A stretch of 49,923 nt of DNA. It comes from Bacillota bacterium (GTDB lineage: Bacteria; Bacillota; Clostridia; Oscillospirales; SIG627). The notes beneath the pieces were generated by a model that was not told the DNA's origin, made no database searches, and was given only the letters and a program-made list of their open reading frames with translations. The stretch lies in NCBI GenBank assembly GCA_029006345.1, contig JAQXGK010000006.1, forward strand, positions 1-49,923, in the 5' to 3' direction. Shown in pieces: positions 1 through 9,033 of the stretch (position 1 is its first letter; the number at the start of each line of letters is the position of its first letter). The translations under genes were made by a program, and so were the position numbers.

Positions 1-141
1 CCGCGGAGAACGCCGCGGCGACCGGTCAAAGCGGCGGTCGTATGAATAACGAAGGCCAAAAGAACAACCTGCGATATACGACATTTGACTCAGAGCATAC
101 AGCGTATAATATCCTGAGGCAGAAAGGCAAGGTGGTAAGAA

Positions 142-336
142 ATGGATCACTGCATTTGCTGCGGCAGTCCGATTCCCGAGGGCAGACTTGTATGTCCCGC
201 CTGCGAGGCGGAGCCCGAGAAAATCTCAGCGCGGATGAAAAACAGCCGCCGTTCAGAAGCGGGCAAAATTCCGGAATACCCTCCGTTTTCCGGAATAGCA
301 AGTGTCGAACAAACACAAAACAAAACAGATGGATAA
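142..336 (+). CDS. small zinc-ribbon-like protein (CICCG...CPAC)
   Basis: 64 aa ORF starting MDHCICCGSPIPEGRLVCPACE; two CxxC pairs; followed by a terminator hairpin. Confidence 0.5.
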   Translation: MDHCICCGSPIPEGRLVCPACEAEPEKISARMKNSRRSEAGKIPEYPPFSGIASVEQTQNKTDG

Positions 337-343
337 AAAAGAC

Positions 344-378
344 GCCCCGCGTGCTAATCACGCGGGGCAGCTTTTATT
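344..378. terminator. rho-independent (likely bidirectional) terminator
   Basis: gccccgcgtg-ctaat-cacgcggggc hairpin followed by a T-rich run, between convergent genes. Confidence 0.8.
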
Positions 379-379
379 T

Positions 380-2275
380 TCAGTTTCTTTTAGGGTGATA
401 AGTGGGTACCGCCTTTTCGACCAGCCCGATGATGTCCTTTGAATTATGACAGCAGGCTTCATACAGCTCGTCAAGCGTTTTTTCAAACTGCTGCTCGTCT
501 ATCTCGATGGGTTTGCCGATAAAAATAAGCTCATTATCGGTCTTTGTGAGGCCCTCCTCGTCCATAAGCAGCTCCTCGTAGAGCTTCTCTCCCGGACGCA
601 ATCCGGTATACTCTATCTTCATATCGACTCCGGGAGTAAATCCCGACAGTCTGATAAGCTTGCGCGCCAAGTCGTCTATCTTGACCGGCTCGCCCATGTC
701 AAGTATAAATATCTCCCCGTTTTTAGCGGAACAGCCGGACTGCAATACCAGCGAAACAGCCTCCGGTATGGTCATAAAATAACGGATAATACGCGGGTCG
801 GTAACGGTGACGGGTCCGCCGGCGGCAATCTGCTTCTTAAAGAGAGGGATAACCGAGCCGTTTGAGCCCAATACATTTCCGAACCGCACTGCAGTAAAGC
901 AGGTCTTGCTGTGCCGGCTGATATTCTGAACCACCATTTCGCACAGCCGCTTTGACGCGCCCATGATATTCGTGGGGTTGACCGCCTTATCTGTCGAAAT
1001 CATTACAAAGCGCGCGACTCCGTATTTATCGGCGCACTCGGCGACATTCTTAGTGCCGAACACATTATTCTTGATAGCTTCATTGGGGCTGTCCTCCATG
1101 AGCGGAACATGCTTGTGCGCCGCGGCATGGTACACAATATCGGGACTGTATTTATCAAAAATGTCTTCCAGCCGCTCTCTGTCTCTCACCGAGGCAATCA
1201 GCGTGACCAAATCGAGCTCGGGGCAATTGCGCTTTAGCTCCTGCTGGATAGAGTATGCGTTGTTTTCGTAAATATCTACTATTATCAAGCGCTTGATGTC
1301 AAACTGAGCTACCTGACGGCAAATCTCGCTTCCGATGGAGCCGCCGCCGCCGGTGATCATAACCACCTTGCCCTGCAGTTCTGCGCGAACCGATTCGAGA
1401 TCCTGCTTGATAACGCTTCTGCCCAGCAGGTCGAGAATATCCACCGGCTGCATTTTGCTGACAGAGACCTCGTTATTGACAATCTGCGAAAGAGTCGGCA
1501 CCACCTTGACCTCACAGCCGGTAGAGGTGCATATTTCAAGTATTTCCTTCTTATCGGTGGGGCTTATCGACGCGATGCAAAAAGCGATGACCTTTATATC
1601 GTACTTTACTGCAAATCTGGGAATGTCGTTTCTGCCGCCGACAATCGGTATTCCGCAATAACAGCGGTTCTGTTTGCCCGGATTATCGTCGATGATACAG
1701 CAGGGTTTCATTCTGATATTCTCGGAATTGAGCATATCCTGAATAATCAAGCTCGCGGCACCGCCGGCACCGATTATCATGGTATTCTGAACCTTACTGT
1801 GATCCGCACGCGTCCTGACCTTCACCATGTCACGCATACGCGGAACAAAACGCATGATAATGATAAACACCATATCAAAAATATACGCCACAATGCACAC
1901 GGCTATCATGGAGAATACCGAAGCAAAGCCGGACACCACCGCAATAATAACTGCCGCCGCCGTGAAAATGACGCCTGAAAGCGATATCGCCGTGACTATG
2001 GTAAACAATTCGCGTATGCCTATATAGTGCCACAGAAAGCGGTACATTTTGAAGAACGAAAAAACCAAAATCGACGCTACAAGATATATGGGAAACCAAA
2101 TCAATAAAGCAAGCCAAAAGTCCCCGTTCACCGGGTAAGCACCAAGTCCGTTTCTGATAGCCGGGCCCAGACAAGCTCCCAGGGTAAGTATGGCTATATC
2201 GAGCAAAAGGACAATCAGAGAGTGAAGTCTGCGGCGAGTTTTATTCTTATTGATTTTGGCGCTTGCTTTATCCAT
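380..2275 (-). CDS. membrane-anchored nucleoside-diphosphate-sugar epimerase/dehydratase (CapD/FlaA1/PglF-like)
   Basis: N-terminal TM helices, CoA-binding-like Rossmann domain, then GGGGSIGSEICRQ NAD motif and SDR region with AAHKHVPLME and STDKAVNPTN. Confidence 0.9.
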   Translation of the reverse strand: MDKASAKINKNKTRRRLHSLIVLLLDIAILTLGACLGPAIRNGLGAYPVNGDFWLALLIWFPIYLVASILVFSFFKMYRFLWHYIGIRELFTIVTAISLSGVIFTAAAVIIAVVSGFASVFSMIAVCIVAYIFDMVFIIIMRFVPRMRDMVKVRTRADHSKVQNTMIIGAGGAASLIIQDMLNSENIRMKPCCIIDDNPGKQNRCYCGIPIVGGRNDIPRFAVKYDIKVIAFCIASISPTDKKEILEICTSTGCEVKVVPTLSQIVNNEVSVSKMQPVDILDLLGRSVIKQDLESVRAELQGKVVMITGGGGSIGSEICRQVAQFDIKRLIIVDIYENNAYSIQQELKRNCPELDLVTLIASVRDRERLEDIFDKYSPDIVYHAAAHKHVPLMEDSPNEAIKNNVFGTKNVAECADKYGVARFVMISTDKAVNPTNIMGASKRLCEMVVQNISRHSKTCFTAVRFGNVLGSNGSVIPLFKKQIAAGGPVTVTDPRIIRYFMTIPEAVSLVLQSGCSAKNGEIFILDMGEPVKIDDLARKLIRLSGFTPGVDMKIEYTGLRPGEKLYEELLMDEEGLTKTDNELIFIGKPIEIDEQQFEKTLDELYEACCHNSKDIIGLVEKAVPTYHPKRN

Positions 2276-2400
2276 CTGTGCTTGCTCCTTAATGATTTTG
2301 ACATATCCGAAAAACGACGAAAAGACTGATAAAAAGCCTGTAGTATATCATTCTTGGTGTATTATAACAAATTTTTTCAACAAATTCAATACTCGGAAAG

Positions 2401-3138
2401 CTATTTTTCACCATGGACGCGCGCAAGAATACGCAGCCGTCCCTTTCGGGTCTCCCGCTCGACGGAAACGAAAATAAACCGTCCGACTCCCCGCACCGAA
2501 ACGATGCTCCCGTCCTCAAGCTGATGAGAGGCGGAAATCACCCTGCCGTTTCTCATTACGCGCTCTGCCTCGAAAAGCCGTGACGATTCGGAACGCGGCA
2601 GGTCATACACCGCGCTGACAACGGCGTCGGCTCTGAGCGAAGCGACAGTAAAGCTCCGGCAGTCGGGAAGCGCCGCCTCCGTCGGCGGCTGCAGGCAGAC
2701 CGAACACTTTACATCGGTATGACACACCTTACATAGCTGAGATATAATAATGTCGGCGGCGGTTTCAAGGCAAAAGAGATAGCCGACATTATCCTTTATG
2801 ATTATATCTCCGAGCAGCTCGCGCTGCAAGCCGAGTCCGGTAAGCGAGCCGAGAAAGTCACGGTGAGTGAGCTTATCGGCGAACTTCATTGCAACCGGCT
2901 GTATTTTCAGGCAAACAATCGGAAAGCTCCCGTCTGAGCCAAAGCGTGCAACCTTGCGTTCAGCGCCCTCGAAGCCGCCGAAAAGCGACACCTCGGAATA
3001 AAGGCGCGTCATGCGCAGGGTTTCCTGCTCCGACAGGCCGAGAAACCTGGAATACACGGCAACTCCTCTGTCATCGGCGCGGCGGGACAGCTCCTCGAAG
3101 CGCTTTTTGAGCGCCTGTTCTTCTTTAACATCATTCAT
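2401..3138 (-). CDS. YlmH-like S4-domain RNA-binding protein
   Basis: 245 aa; C-terminal S4-like segment (ESSRLFEAERVMRNGRVISASHQLEDGSIVSVRGVGRF), N-terminal YlmH-like region. Confidence 0.75.
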   Translation of the reverse strand: MNDVKEEQALKKRFEELSRRADDRGVAVYSRFLGLSEQETLRMTRLYSEVSLFGGFEGAERKVARFGSDGSFPIVCLKIQPVAMKFADKLTHRDFLGSLTGLGLQRELLGDIIIKDNVGYLFCLETAADIIISQLCKVCHTDVKCSVCLQPPTEAALPDCRSFTVASLRADAVVSAVYDLPRSESSRLFEAERVMRNGRVISASHQLEDGSIVSVRGVGRFIFVSVERETRKGRLRILARVHGEK

Positions 3139-3140
3139 AA

Positions 3141-3860
3141 TTACTTTTTCCGTTTTTCTATATTTAAAACAGACAGTTTTTTACCTTCAACGCAAAATGA
3201 TACCGAGAGGTCCGCAAAGTCAAAGCCGTAAACGCGCTCGGGATCGTCCTGATACGACGGGCGCGGATCCTGAGACAACAGCTCGGTCAACGCGGCGCGG
3301 CGGTCATCGGAAAGCAAAGCCGTGTCACAAAGGTACGAAACAAAGAGTCTGTGCTCCAATACGGAATCCGCAAAGCCGCCGACTGCATCGGGATGACTGT
3401 CGGTAAAGCGCAGATACGGCTTGATATCAAAAATCGGTGTGCCGTCCATGAGATCCGCTCCGGTAACCAAAATCACTTTGCCGCACCCCTTGATATCCTC
3501 CACACCCAAGAGCCCGACCGAGGAAAGTCCGAGCCTGTTGGGCCGGTTGGGTGAACGCGTAGCGAACACGCCCACACGCGTATTTCCGCCGAGCCGCGGC
3601 GGGCGGACAGTCGGAGACCATTTTCCGTCCGGAACTGACGAAAACTGCCAGATCAGCCAAAGGTGCGAATAGCCCTCTATACCGCGAAGAGCGTTCTCGT
3701 CCCGGTATTCCGGCTCAAATACTATCCGCGAGACAAGCTCATTTGCAAGACCGCTCTGGCGCGGAATGCCGAATTTGGCCGGAAAATCATTTTCGATACG
3801 CGCTATCGGGCGTATTTCAAAGCTGCTTTCCATTCCCTGCTTCCTCCGTAATTCATACAA
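3141..3860 (-). CDS. trmO: TrmO-like tRNA (t6A37) N6-methyltransferase (TsaA/YaeB family)
   Basis: IARIENDFPAKFGIPRQSGL, EGYSHLWLIWQFS, GVFATRSPNRPNRLGLSSVGL motifs; true start probably the internal Met of MESSFEIRPIARI. Confidence 0.85.
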   Translation of the reverse strand: MYELRRKQGMESSFEIRPIARIENDFPAKFGIPRQSGLANELVSRIVFEPEYRDENALRGIEGYSHLWLIWQFSSVPDGKWSPTVRPPRLGGNTRVGVFATRSPNRPNRLGLSSVGLLGVEDIKGCGKVILVTGADLMDGTPIFDIKPYLRFTDSHPDAVGGFADSVLEHRLFVSYLCDTALLSDDRRAALTELLSQDPRPSYQDDPERVYGFDFADLSVSFCVEGKKLSVLNIEKRKK

Positions 3861-3945
3861 TTATTATATACTTTCGAGAGCGGTTAGTCTATAATTTTTT
3901 TATTCAAGGCAACCTGCGGCAGTGCAAACCGGTATCAATAATAAT

Positions 3946-3963
3946 ATTGTCAACGCCGACAAT
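3946..3963. promoter_or_regulatory. putative operator palindrome overlapping -35
   Basis: ATTGTC-aacgcc-GACAAT perfect inverted repeat; -35 TTGTCA 3947-3952, 17 bp spacer, -10 TATAAT 3970-3975. Confidence 0.55.
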
Positions 3964-3991
3964 TTGCTTTATAATGCTCTTGAAAGTATAT

Positions 3992-4004
3992 TTTGTCTGA
4001 CAAA
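3992..4004. promoter_or_regulatory. putative operator palindrome overlapping the RBS
   Basis: TTTGTC-t-GACAAA perfect palindrome with the same half-site as 3946-3963, touching the aaaggag RBS. Confidence 0.5.
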
Positions 4005-4014
4005 GGAGTACTGT

Positions 4015-5577
4015 ATGTTTTCCGAAATGCTTAAAAAATTAAGAACCAAGGCTCACCTGACTCAGGCCGAGACCGCCGAGTGCGTCGGGGTTACAAGACA
4101 GACCGTGCAAAAATGGGAAAACGGAGAAGAGTTTCCGGATGCGGCAAAGCTATGCTCTCTTGCCGGGCTTTTCGGCACAAGCCTTGACGCGCTTATAAAC
4201 CATGACGATTTGCGGACAGATGCTCCGCCGCAGCCGAAATATGACTCTATTAACGAATGGGAGGCGTACTACGCCGCTTTGCCGCTCGAGCTTCGGCAAT
4301 GCACCGAGGAGGGACTCGATGTTCGCCGTATCAAGCCGCTTGTCCGCGAAATCGACCGTCTTGCCTCCGACCGGCACAAGAAGAAGCTTGCCGATACAAT
4401 ATACGACATGATATCGGAGTCGCCGCGGATTTCGGGATACAAATACATTGAGCCGTCGGAATATGCTCTGATTCTGCCGCTGACAAAGCCGCAGAGGCTT
4501 GACTGCGGGCTTTCCGATGAGGAGCTTCTCCGCCGCATAAACGGAGCCTGGACAGGCAGGATATGCGGATGTGTTCTCGGAAAGCCGATAGAGGGCATGA
4601 AGCGCGGCGAGCTAATCGAATTTCTCAGTGAAAACGGCAACTACCCGATACACCGATATGTCAATCTCTCGGAGGTCACTCCCGAGGTTCGCAAAAAATA
4701 TACCTACGGCTTTTGGGGAACCGGCTTCGGCGATACGCTGGACGGCGCGCCGAGCGACGACGACACCAACTACACTATACTTTCCTCCCGGCTTATCGAC
4801 AAATGCGGGTTGGACTTCACAAGCGCCGATGTGGCTCTTCTATGGGTGGAATCGCAGGTCAAGGACGCCTACTGTACCGCCGAGAGAGTCGCGTATCTCA
4901 ACATAATAAACGGCTACGCGCCGCCAGATACCGCTGTCCGCCGCAACCCATACCGGGAATGGATAGGCGCCCAGATTCGCGCCGACTACTACGGATACAT
5001 AAATCCCGGCGATCCGCAGACTGCCGCCGAAATGGCTTTCCGCGACGCCTCTGTATCCCACACAAAAAACGGTATTTACGGCGCAATGCTTGTTGCCGGA
5101 ATGCTGGCGAGCGCATATGTTCTGCCGGATATACCGTCTGTCATACAGGCGGGGCTTGACTGTATTCCGCACACTTCGCGCCTGCACGAATACATTACTT
5201 CCGTGCTCAAGCTCTACAGCTCAGGCGCCGGCTACGATGATTTCGTCGATATGCTGACCCGAGACTTTGACGACCGCGACGCCCACGACTGGTGCCACAC
5301 CGTTTCAAACGCCGCGATAGTATGCGCCTCGCTGCTGTTCGGCGGCGGCGACTATTCAAGGACCGTGAGCCTTGCCGTCAGCACAGGCTTCGACACCGAC
5401 TGCAACGGCGCCACCGCCGGTTCGGTGCTCGGCATGATGAAGGGCGCCGAAATAATAGACTCGCACTGGACGGCGCCGATAAAGGGTGAAATAGACACGA
5501 CTATTTTCGGAATGAGCCGAATGAAAATATCAACGCTCGCGCAAAAAACGCTCTCCCACATCAAGCTGAAAAAATGA
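4015..5577 (+). CDS. XRE-type HTH / ADP-ribosylglycohydrolase (DraG/ARH-like) fusion protein
   Basis: N-term MFSEMLKKLRTKAHLTQAETAECVGVTRQTVQKWENGEEFP HTH; C-term GRICGCVLGKPIEG, DDDTNYT, FDTDCNGATAGSVLG ARH motifs; RBS aaaggag before ATG 4015 (ORF track start 3922 is upstream of this). Confidence 0.88.
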   Translation: MFSEMLKKLRTKAHLTQAETAECVGVTRQTVQKWENGEEFPDAAKLCSLAGLFGTSLDALINHDDLRTDAPPQPKYDSINEWEAYYAALPLELRQCTEEGLDVRRIKPLVREIDRLASDRHKKKLADTIYDMISESPRISGYKYIEPSEYALILPLTKPQRLDCGLSDEELLRRINGAWTGRICGCVLGKPIEGMKRGELIEFLSENGNYPIHRYVNLSEVTPEVRKKYTYGFWGTGFGDTLDGAPSDDDTNYTILSSRLIDKCGLDFTSADVALLWVESQVKDAYCTAERVAYLNIINGYAPPDTAVRRNPYREWIGAQIRADYYGYINPGDPQTAAEMAFRDASVSHTKNGIYGAMLVAGMLASAYVLPDIPSVIQAGLDCIPHTSRLHEYITSVLKLYSSGAGYDDFVDMLTRDFDDRDAHDWCHTVSNAAIVCASLLFGGGDYSRTVSLAVSTGFDTDCNGATAGSVLGMMKGAEIIDSHWTAPIKGEIDTTIFGMSRMKISTLAQKTLSHIKLKK

Positions 5578-5597
5578 TACGAAAGTATATCTGAAAA

Positions 5598-5632
5598 AAA
5601 CCGACGGCCTTACAAAAGCCGTCGGTTTTTTC
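5598..5632. terminator. bidirectional rho-independent terminator
   Basis: ccgacggc...gccgtcgg hairpin flanked by A and T runs between convergent genes. Confidence 0.85.
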
Positions 5633-5640
5633 TTAAGCTC

Positions 5641-7167
5641 TTAATCCATAAAATAGGGAATATTATCGGAAACGGTAAGCTTGTACTTTTCGGCATACTG
5701 CTCTTCCCGCTCCTGAAGCTCATTGACGCGCAAGCTCGACTTTGCCGTATTTATCCAGGCTATATCTCCGTCGCCGACAAAATACATTATGTGGTAACCG
5801 TACGACGACTCGACTATGCCGATGTCCCCGACGGCTCTGGCTTCATCGTACAGCCAGTCTTCAAACTCGGCAACCATAGTGCCGCGCACGACATTTTCAT
5901 ACAAGCCGCCGTTTGCCTTAGAACCTGTGTCCTGGCTCTTTTCCTTCGCGACTTCGGCAAAATGCTCCTGAGACTTATCCGTGCCGCTCTCAAGCTCGGC
6001 ATACACCGCGTCGCACGCCGCTTTCGCCTCATCACTGCTTTCATAATTATCAGTTTTAAAGAGTATGTGGCGTACATTTTTTGTGACATATTCCTGCCTG
6101 TATGCGGGCTTGACGATGCAATAAACCGTATATCTGCCGCTGCCGGAATCTATAACCTTCGTATCGCCGGCCTTTCTGTCGCCGGAGGTCCATGCCACGC
6201 GCTCGTTGTCCTCGCCTATCGCCTTTGCGCCCTCGGTAAGTCTTTTTTCGACAAGCTCTTCTATAATCTCATCTGTTATGGGCTCACCCGGGTTTTCTGC
6301 TTCATAGTCGGCAATAAGCAACTTCCTGAGCTCCGAACCAAAGTCCTCTGCAGAGCCGCTGTGCGAAGCAAGCGCCTGCGCCTTTTGTTTTGCATCCTCG
6401 TAAGCGGCAATAACATCGGGATCGGTAGTATCAACCTCATCGGCATCCGTCGAGGTAGAGGTGCCGTCGTCTTCGGGAAGTTGTGCGCTGAAGGTGTAGC
6501 TGTAGTAATCGCAAAGCATGAATTCCGATTTGTTTTCTTCAAAATATTCACGGCATTCCTCATCGGTATAGTCCATGGCTTTATATACGTCCTCATAATA
6601 GGTGTATGCGCGCGTGTACATTTCAAGTGCCGAACGGATAACGTCTTCCGTCACGCCCTTGCCGAAATACTGAATCAAATAGTCGTCGAGAGAGGCACCG
6701 TCGCTCTCTGCCTGTGACTTGATTCCCGAGATAAAGGCATCTATATCCGATGTATTAATCTCCCGGTTTTCCTTGCCCTCTTCCCTTGCGGCTTCGAGCA
6801 GGTGAAGTACATCGGAAGCATTTGTTTTGGCATTATCCAAAAAATAGCTGTACCAGGTCTTGCCCTCGGCATATTCCTGCTCCCTGAGCGACTTGGAGGT
6901 ATCAAGGCCGTAGTACTGCTGATACATACTTCCATACTGGCTCATTTCGGAATAATAGCCGCTGTAAAAGAAATATGAAAGCATGGCGTTGGTAATAGTG
7001 TAATGCTCGCTCGAAACAGCAGCCGCACTGCCGTCGAAAACAGTTTCTTCGGTGGTAATATCGGCGGTAATAACGGCGGTCGTCTTTTCCTCGCTCTTTT
7101 CGGAGCAGGCGGCAAGACAGGTGCAAATCATTATAAAAGAGAGTATTGACGCAATTATTCTTTTCAT
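5641..7167 (-). CDS. PrsA/SurA-like foldase lipoprotein with parvulin (PPIC) domain
   Basis: lipobox LAAC at the N-terminus; VRHILFK...FAEVAKEKSQDTGSKANGGLYENV...SSYGYHIMYF parvulin segment. Confidence 0.85.
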   Translation of the reverse strand: MKRIIASILSFIMICTCLAACSEKSEEKTTAVITADITTEETVFDGSAAAVSSEHYTITNAMLSYFFYSGYYSEMSQYGSMYQQYYGLDTSKSLREQEYAEGKTWYSYFLDNAKTNASDVLHLLEAAREEGKENREINTSDIDAFISGIKSQAESDGASLDDYLIQYFGKGVTEDVIRSALEMYTRAYTYYEDVYKAMDYTDEECREYFEENKSEFMLCDYYSYTFSAQLPEDDGTSTSTDADEVDTTDPDVIAAYEDAKQKAQALASHSGSAEDFGSELRKLLIADYEAENPGEPITDEIIEELVEKRLTEGAKAIGEDNERVAWTSGDRKAGDTKVIDSGSGRYTVYCIVKPAYRQEYVTKNVRHILFKTDNYESSDEAKAACDAVYAELESGTDKSQEHFAEVAKEKSQDTGSKANGGLYENVVRGTMVAEFEDWLYDEARAVGDIGIVESSYGYHIMYFVGDGDIAWINTAKSSLRVNELQEREEQYAEKYKLTVSDNIPYFMD

Positions 7168-7273
7168 CGGAAATCCTTTCGTATTGTTTTTGAGAGGTTT
7201 CGGGTAAAAAAAGCAAATGGAATCGGCGCAACTCCAAACCCCATTTGCTTATTTTCAAAATGTTATGATTTTA

Positions 7274-8881
7274 TTACTCGGAAATTGCAATTAAGGTGCT
7301 GTCATAATTGACCTTGTAAGTATCGGAGAATTCTTTGTCATAATCGGCCATAGCAGCGTTTACCATGGTATTCGTGACCTCGGCCTTCCATGCGATTTCG
7401 CCGTCGCCGACAAAATACATTACATGATAGCCGTAAGAGGATTCAACGATACCGGTGTCACCTGTGGATCTCGACTCGTCGTAAATCCAGTTCTCAAAGG
7501 GCTCTACCATAGTGCCGAGAGCTACATTCTCATACAGACCGCCTATAGCGGCAGAGCCTGAATCCTCGCTCTTTTCCTTTGCGAGAGCGGCAAAGCTGTC
7601 CTCGGTTTTGTCGCCCTTCTCCCACTCTGCAAGCGCTTCCTCAGCCGCTTTCTCGGCCTCCTCGGCGCTTGAGTAACTGGAAGTTTTGAAGAGCATATGA
7701 CGCACATCCTTAGTCACATATTCGTGACGGTATGCGGTCCTGAGCATAAATACCGCTGTATAGCTGCCCTCGCCGTCATCAATTACGGTAGTATCGCCGA
7801 CGGCACGCGCCTCGTCAAAGCACCACTCGGCGATATCGCCGGTTTCCTTCTTCGAGTAATCGGTATGGACCTGTTCTTCCACAAGCTCGGCTATCTCGCC
7901 CTCTGTCTTGGCTGTTTCGTCGTTTTCGTGAGCCTTTGTGATTATCTCGGTAAGAGCTGCTCTGAAGCTGTCCTCATCCTTATTCCCGGCGAGCTTTTCT
8001 GCCTCCTGCTTAGCCTTGTCGTATGCCTCCTGCGTAGCCTGATCAAGCGCAGAATCGGAGGTTTCGTCAGAAGCCGCCGTAGTAGTGGTGGTGGCGGAGT
8101 CCTCGTCAAGCTCTGCCTTGAAGGTGTAGCTTATATAGTCGCAGAAGGTATAATCCGATGCATTTTCGTTAAAGTAGCTCTCAATCTCCTCATCGCTGTA
8201 GTTGAGCGCGTCCTGAAGGCTTTCACTGTAACTGCTTGCAATAAACGCAAGTCTTAAAGCGTCGCGTATATCCTGCTCCTTGATGCCCTTGCCGAAATTA
8301 GCGGCAAGGTACTCATCGACAGTCGTGTTCTGCTCCTCAACAGTCTTATTAAGGGAAGAAACACTGTCGTCCACCTTTTCATTAACGGCAGCTTCGTCAA
8401 TGGCTCCTGCCGCATAAGCCGCCTCGGCGGTATACAGAACACCCTTAACCCTGCTGACCGCGCCGTCTAAAAAGTGCTGATACCATGTGACTCCGTCCGA
8501 GTAATTCTGTTCCTTGAACGACTTGTTGGTATCAAGTCCGTAATACTGCTGATATATCTGACCGTAGGTGCTCATTTCGGCATTAAGGGTGTTCATAAAG
8601 AAATATGTGAACATCGCATTATTTACCGAAAAATGGTCGCTTGAGAGAGCCGTGACCTCGCGAAGCGAGTCGCCGCCGGATGCCCTGAGCTCATCTCTGT
8701 AGCTTTTGAAAATCAAAACGCCTGCCACTGCCACTATCGCAACTGCGAGAACAATGGCAATAACTTTATTTCTCGTCTTTCTCTTTTCGCGTATCTGCCA
8801 CTCCTTGAGCGGCTTTTTCTTAGTCTCTGTCTCTGCAGCGACTGTATTGTTGATCGCCTTGTTTCTTTGCCCTTTTCCCAT
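7274..8881 (-). CDS. membrane-anchored parvulin-type peptidylprolyl isomerase, paralogue of 5641-7167
   Basis: N-term TM VIAIVLAVAIVAVAGVLIF; VRHMLFK...SEDSGSAAIGGLYENV...SSYGYHVMYF; start chosen at MGKGQRN because ggaaagga RBS precedes it (ORF track start 8908). Confidence 0.85.
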   Translation of the reverse strand: MGKGQRNKAINNTVAAETETKKKPLKEWQIREKRKTRNKVIAIVLAVAIVAVAGVLIFKSYRDELRASGGDSLREVTALSSDHFSVNNAMFTYFFMNTLNAEMSTYGQIYQQYYGLDTNKSFKEQNYSDGVTWYQHFLDGAVSRVKGVLYTAEAAYAAGAIDEAAVNEKVDDSVSSLNKTVEEQNTTVDEYLAANFGKGIKEQDIRDALRLAFIASSYSESLQDALNYSDEEIESYFNENASDYTFCDYISYTFKAELDEDSATTTTTAASDETSDSALDQATQEAYDKAKQEAEKLAGNKDEDSFRAALTEIITKAHENDETAKTEGEIAELVEEQVHTDYSKKETGDIAEWCFDEARAVGDTTVIDDGEGSYTAVFMLRTAYRHEYVTKDVRHMLFKTSSYSSAEEAEKAAEEALAEWEKGDKTEDSFAALAKEKSEDSGSAAIGGLYENVALGTMVEPFENWIYDESRSTGDTGIVESSYGYHVMYFVGDGEIAWKAEVTNTMVNAAMADYDKEFSDTYKVNYDSTLIAISE

Positions 8882-9033
8882 ATTATTAATCCTTTCCGAT
8901 TTATTCATGTAAAGTAAGGAATCAAAAAAGGTAAGCCTACGATCCGCGGCGAAGCGGTATCGGTATCAGTAATTTTAACCTATTTGCACTAAAAATTCAA
9001 TATATTTTCGAAACATTTACGGCAATAATATCG

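Noticed and set aside
5791-6717. 308 aa plus-strand hydrophobic ORF
   Set aside because: Antisense to the parvulin lipoprotein; composition is a reverse-complement artefact
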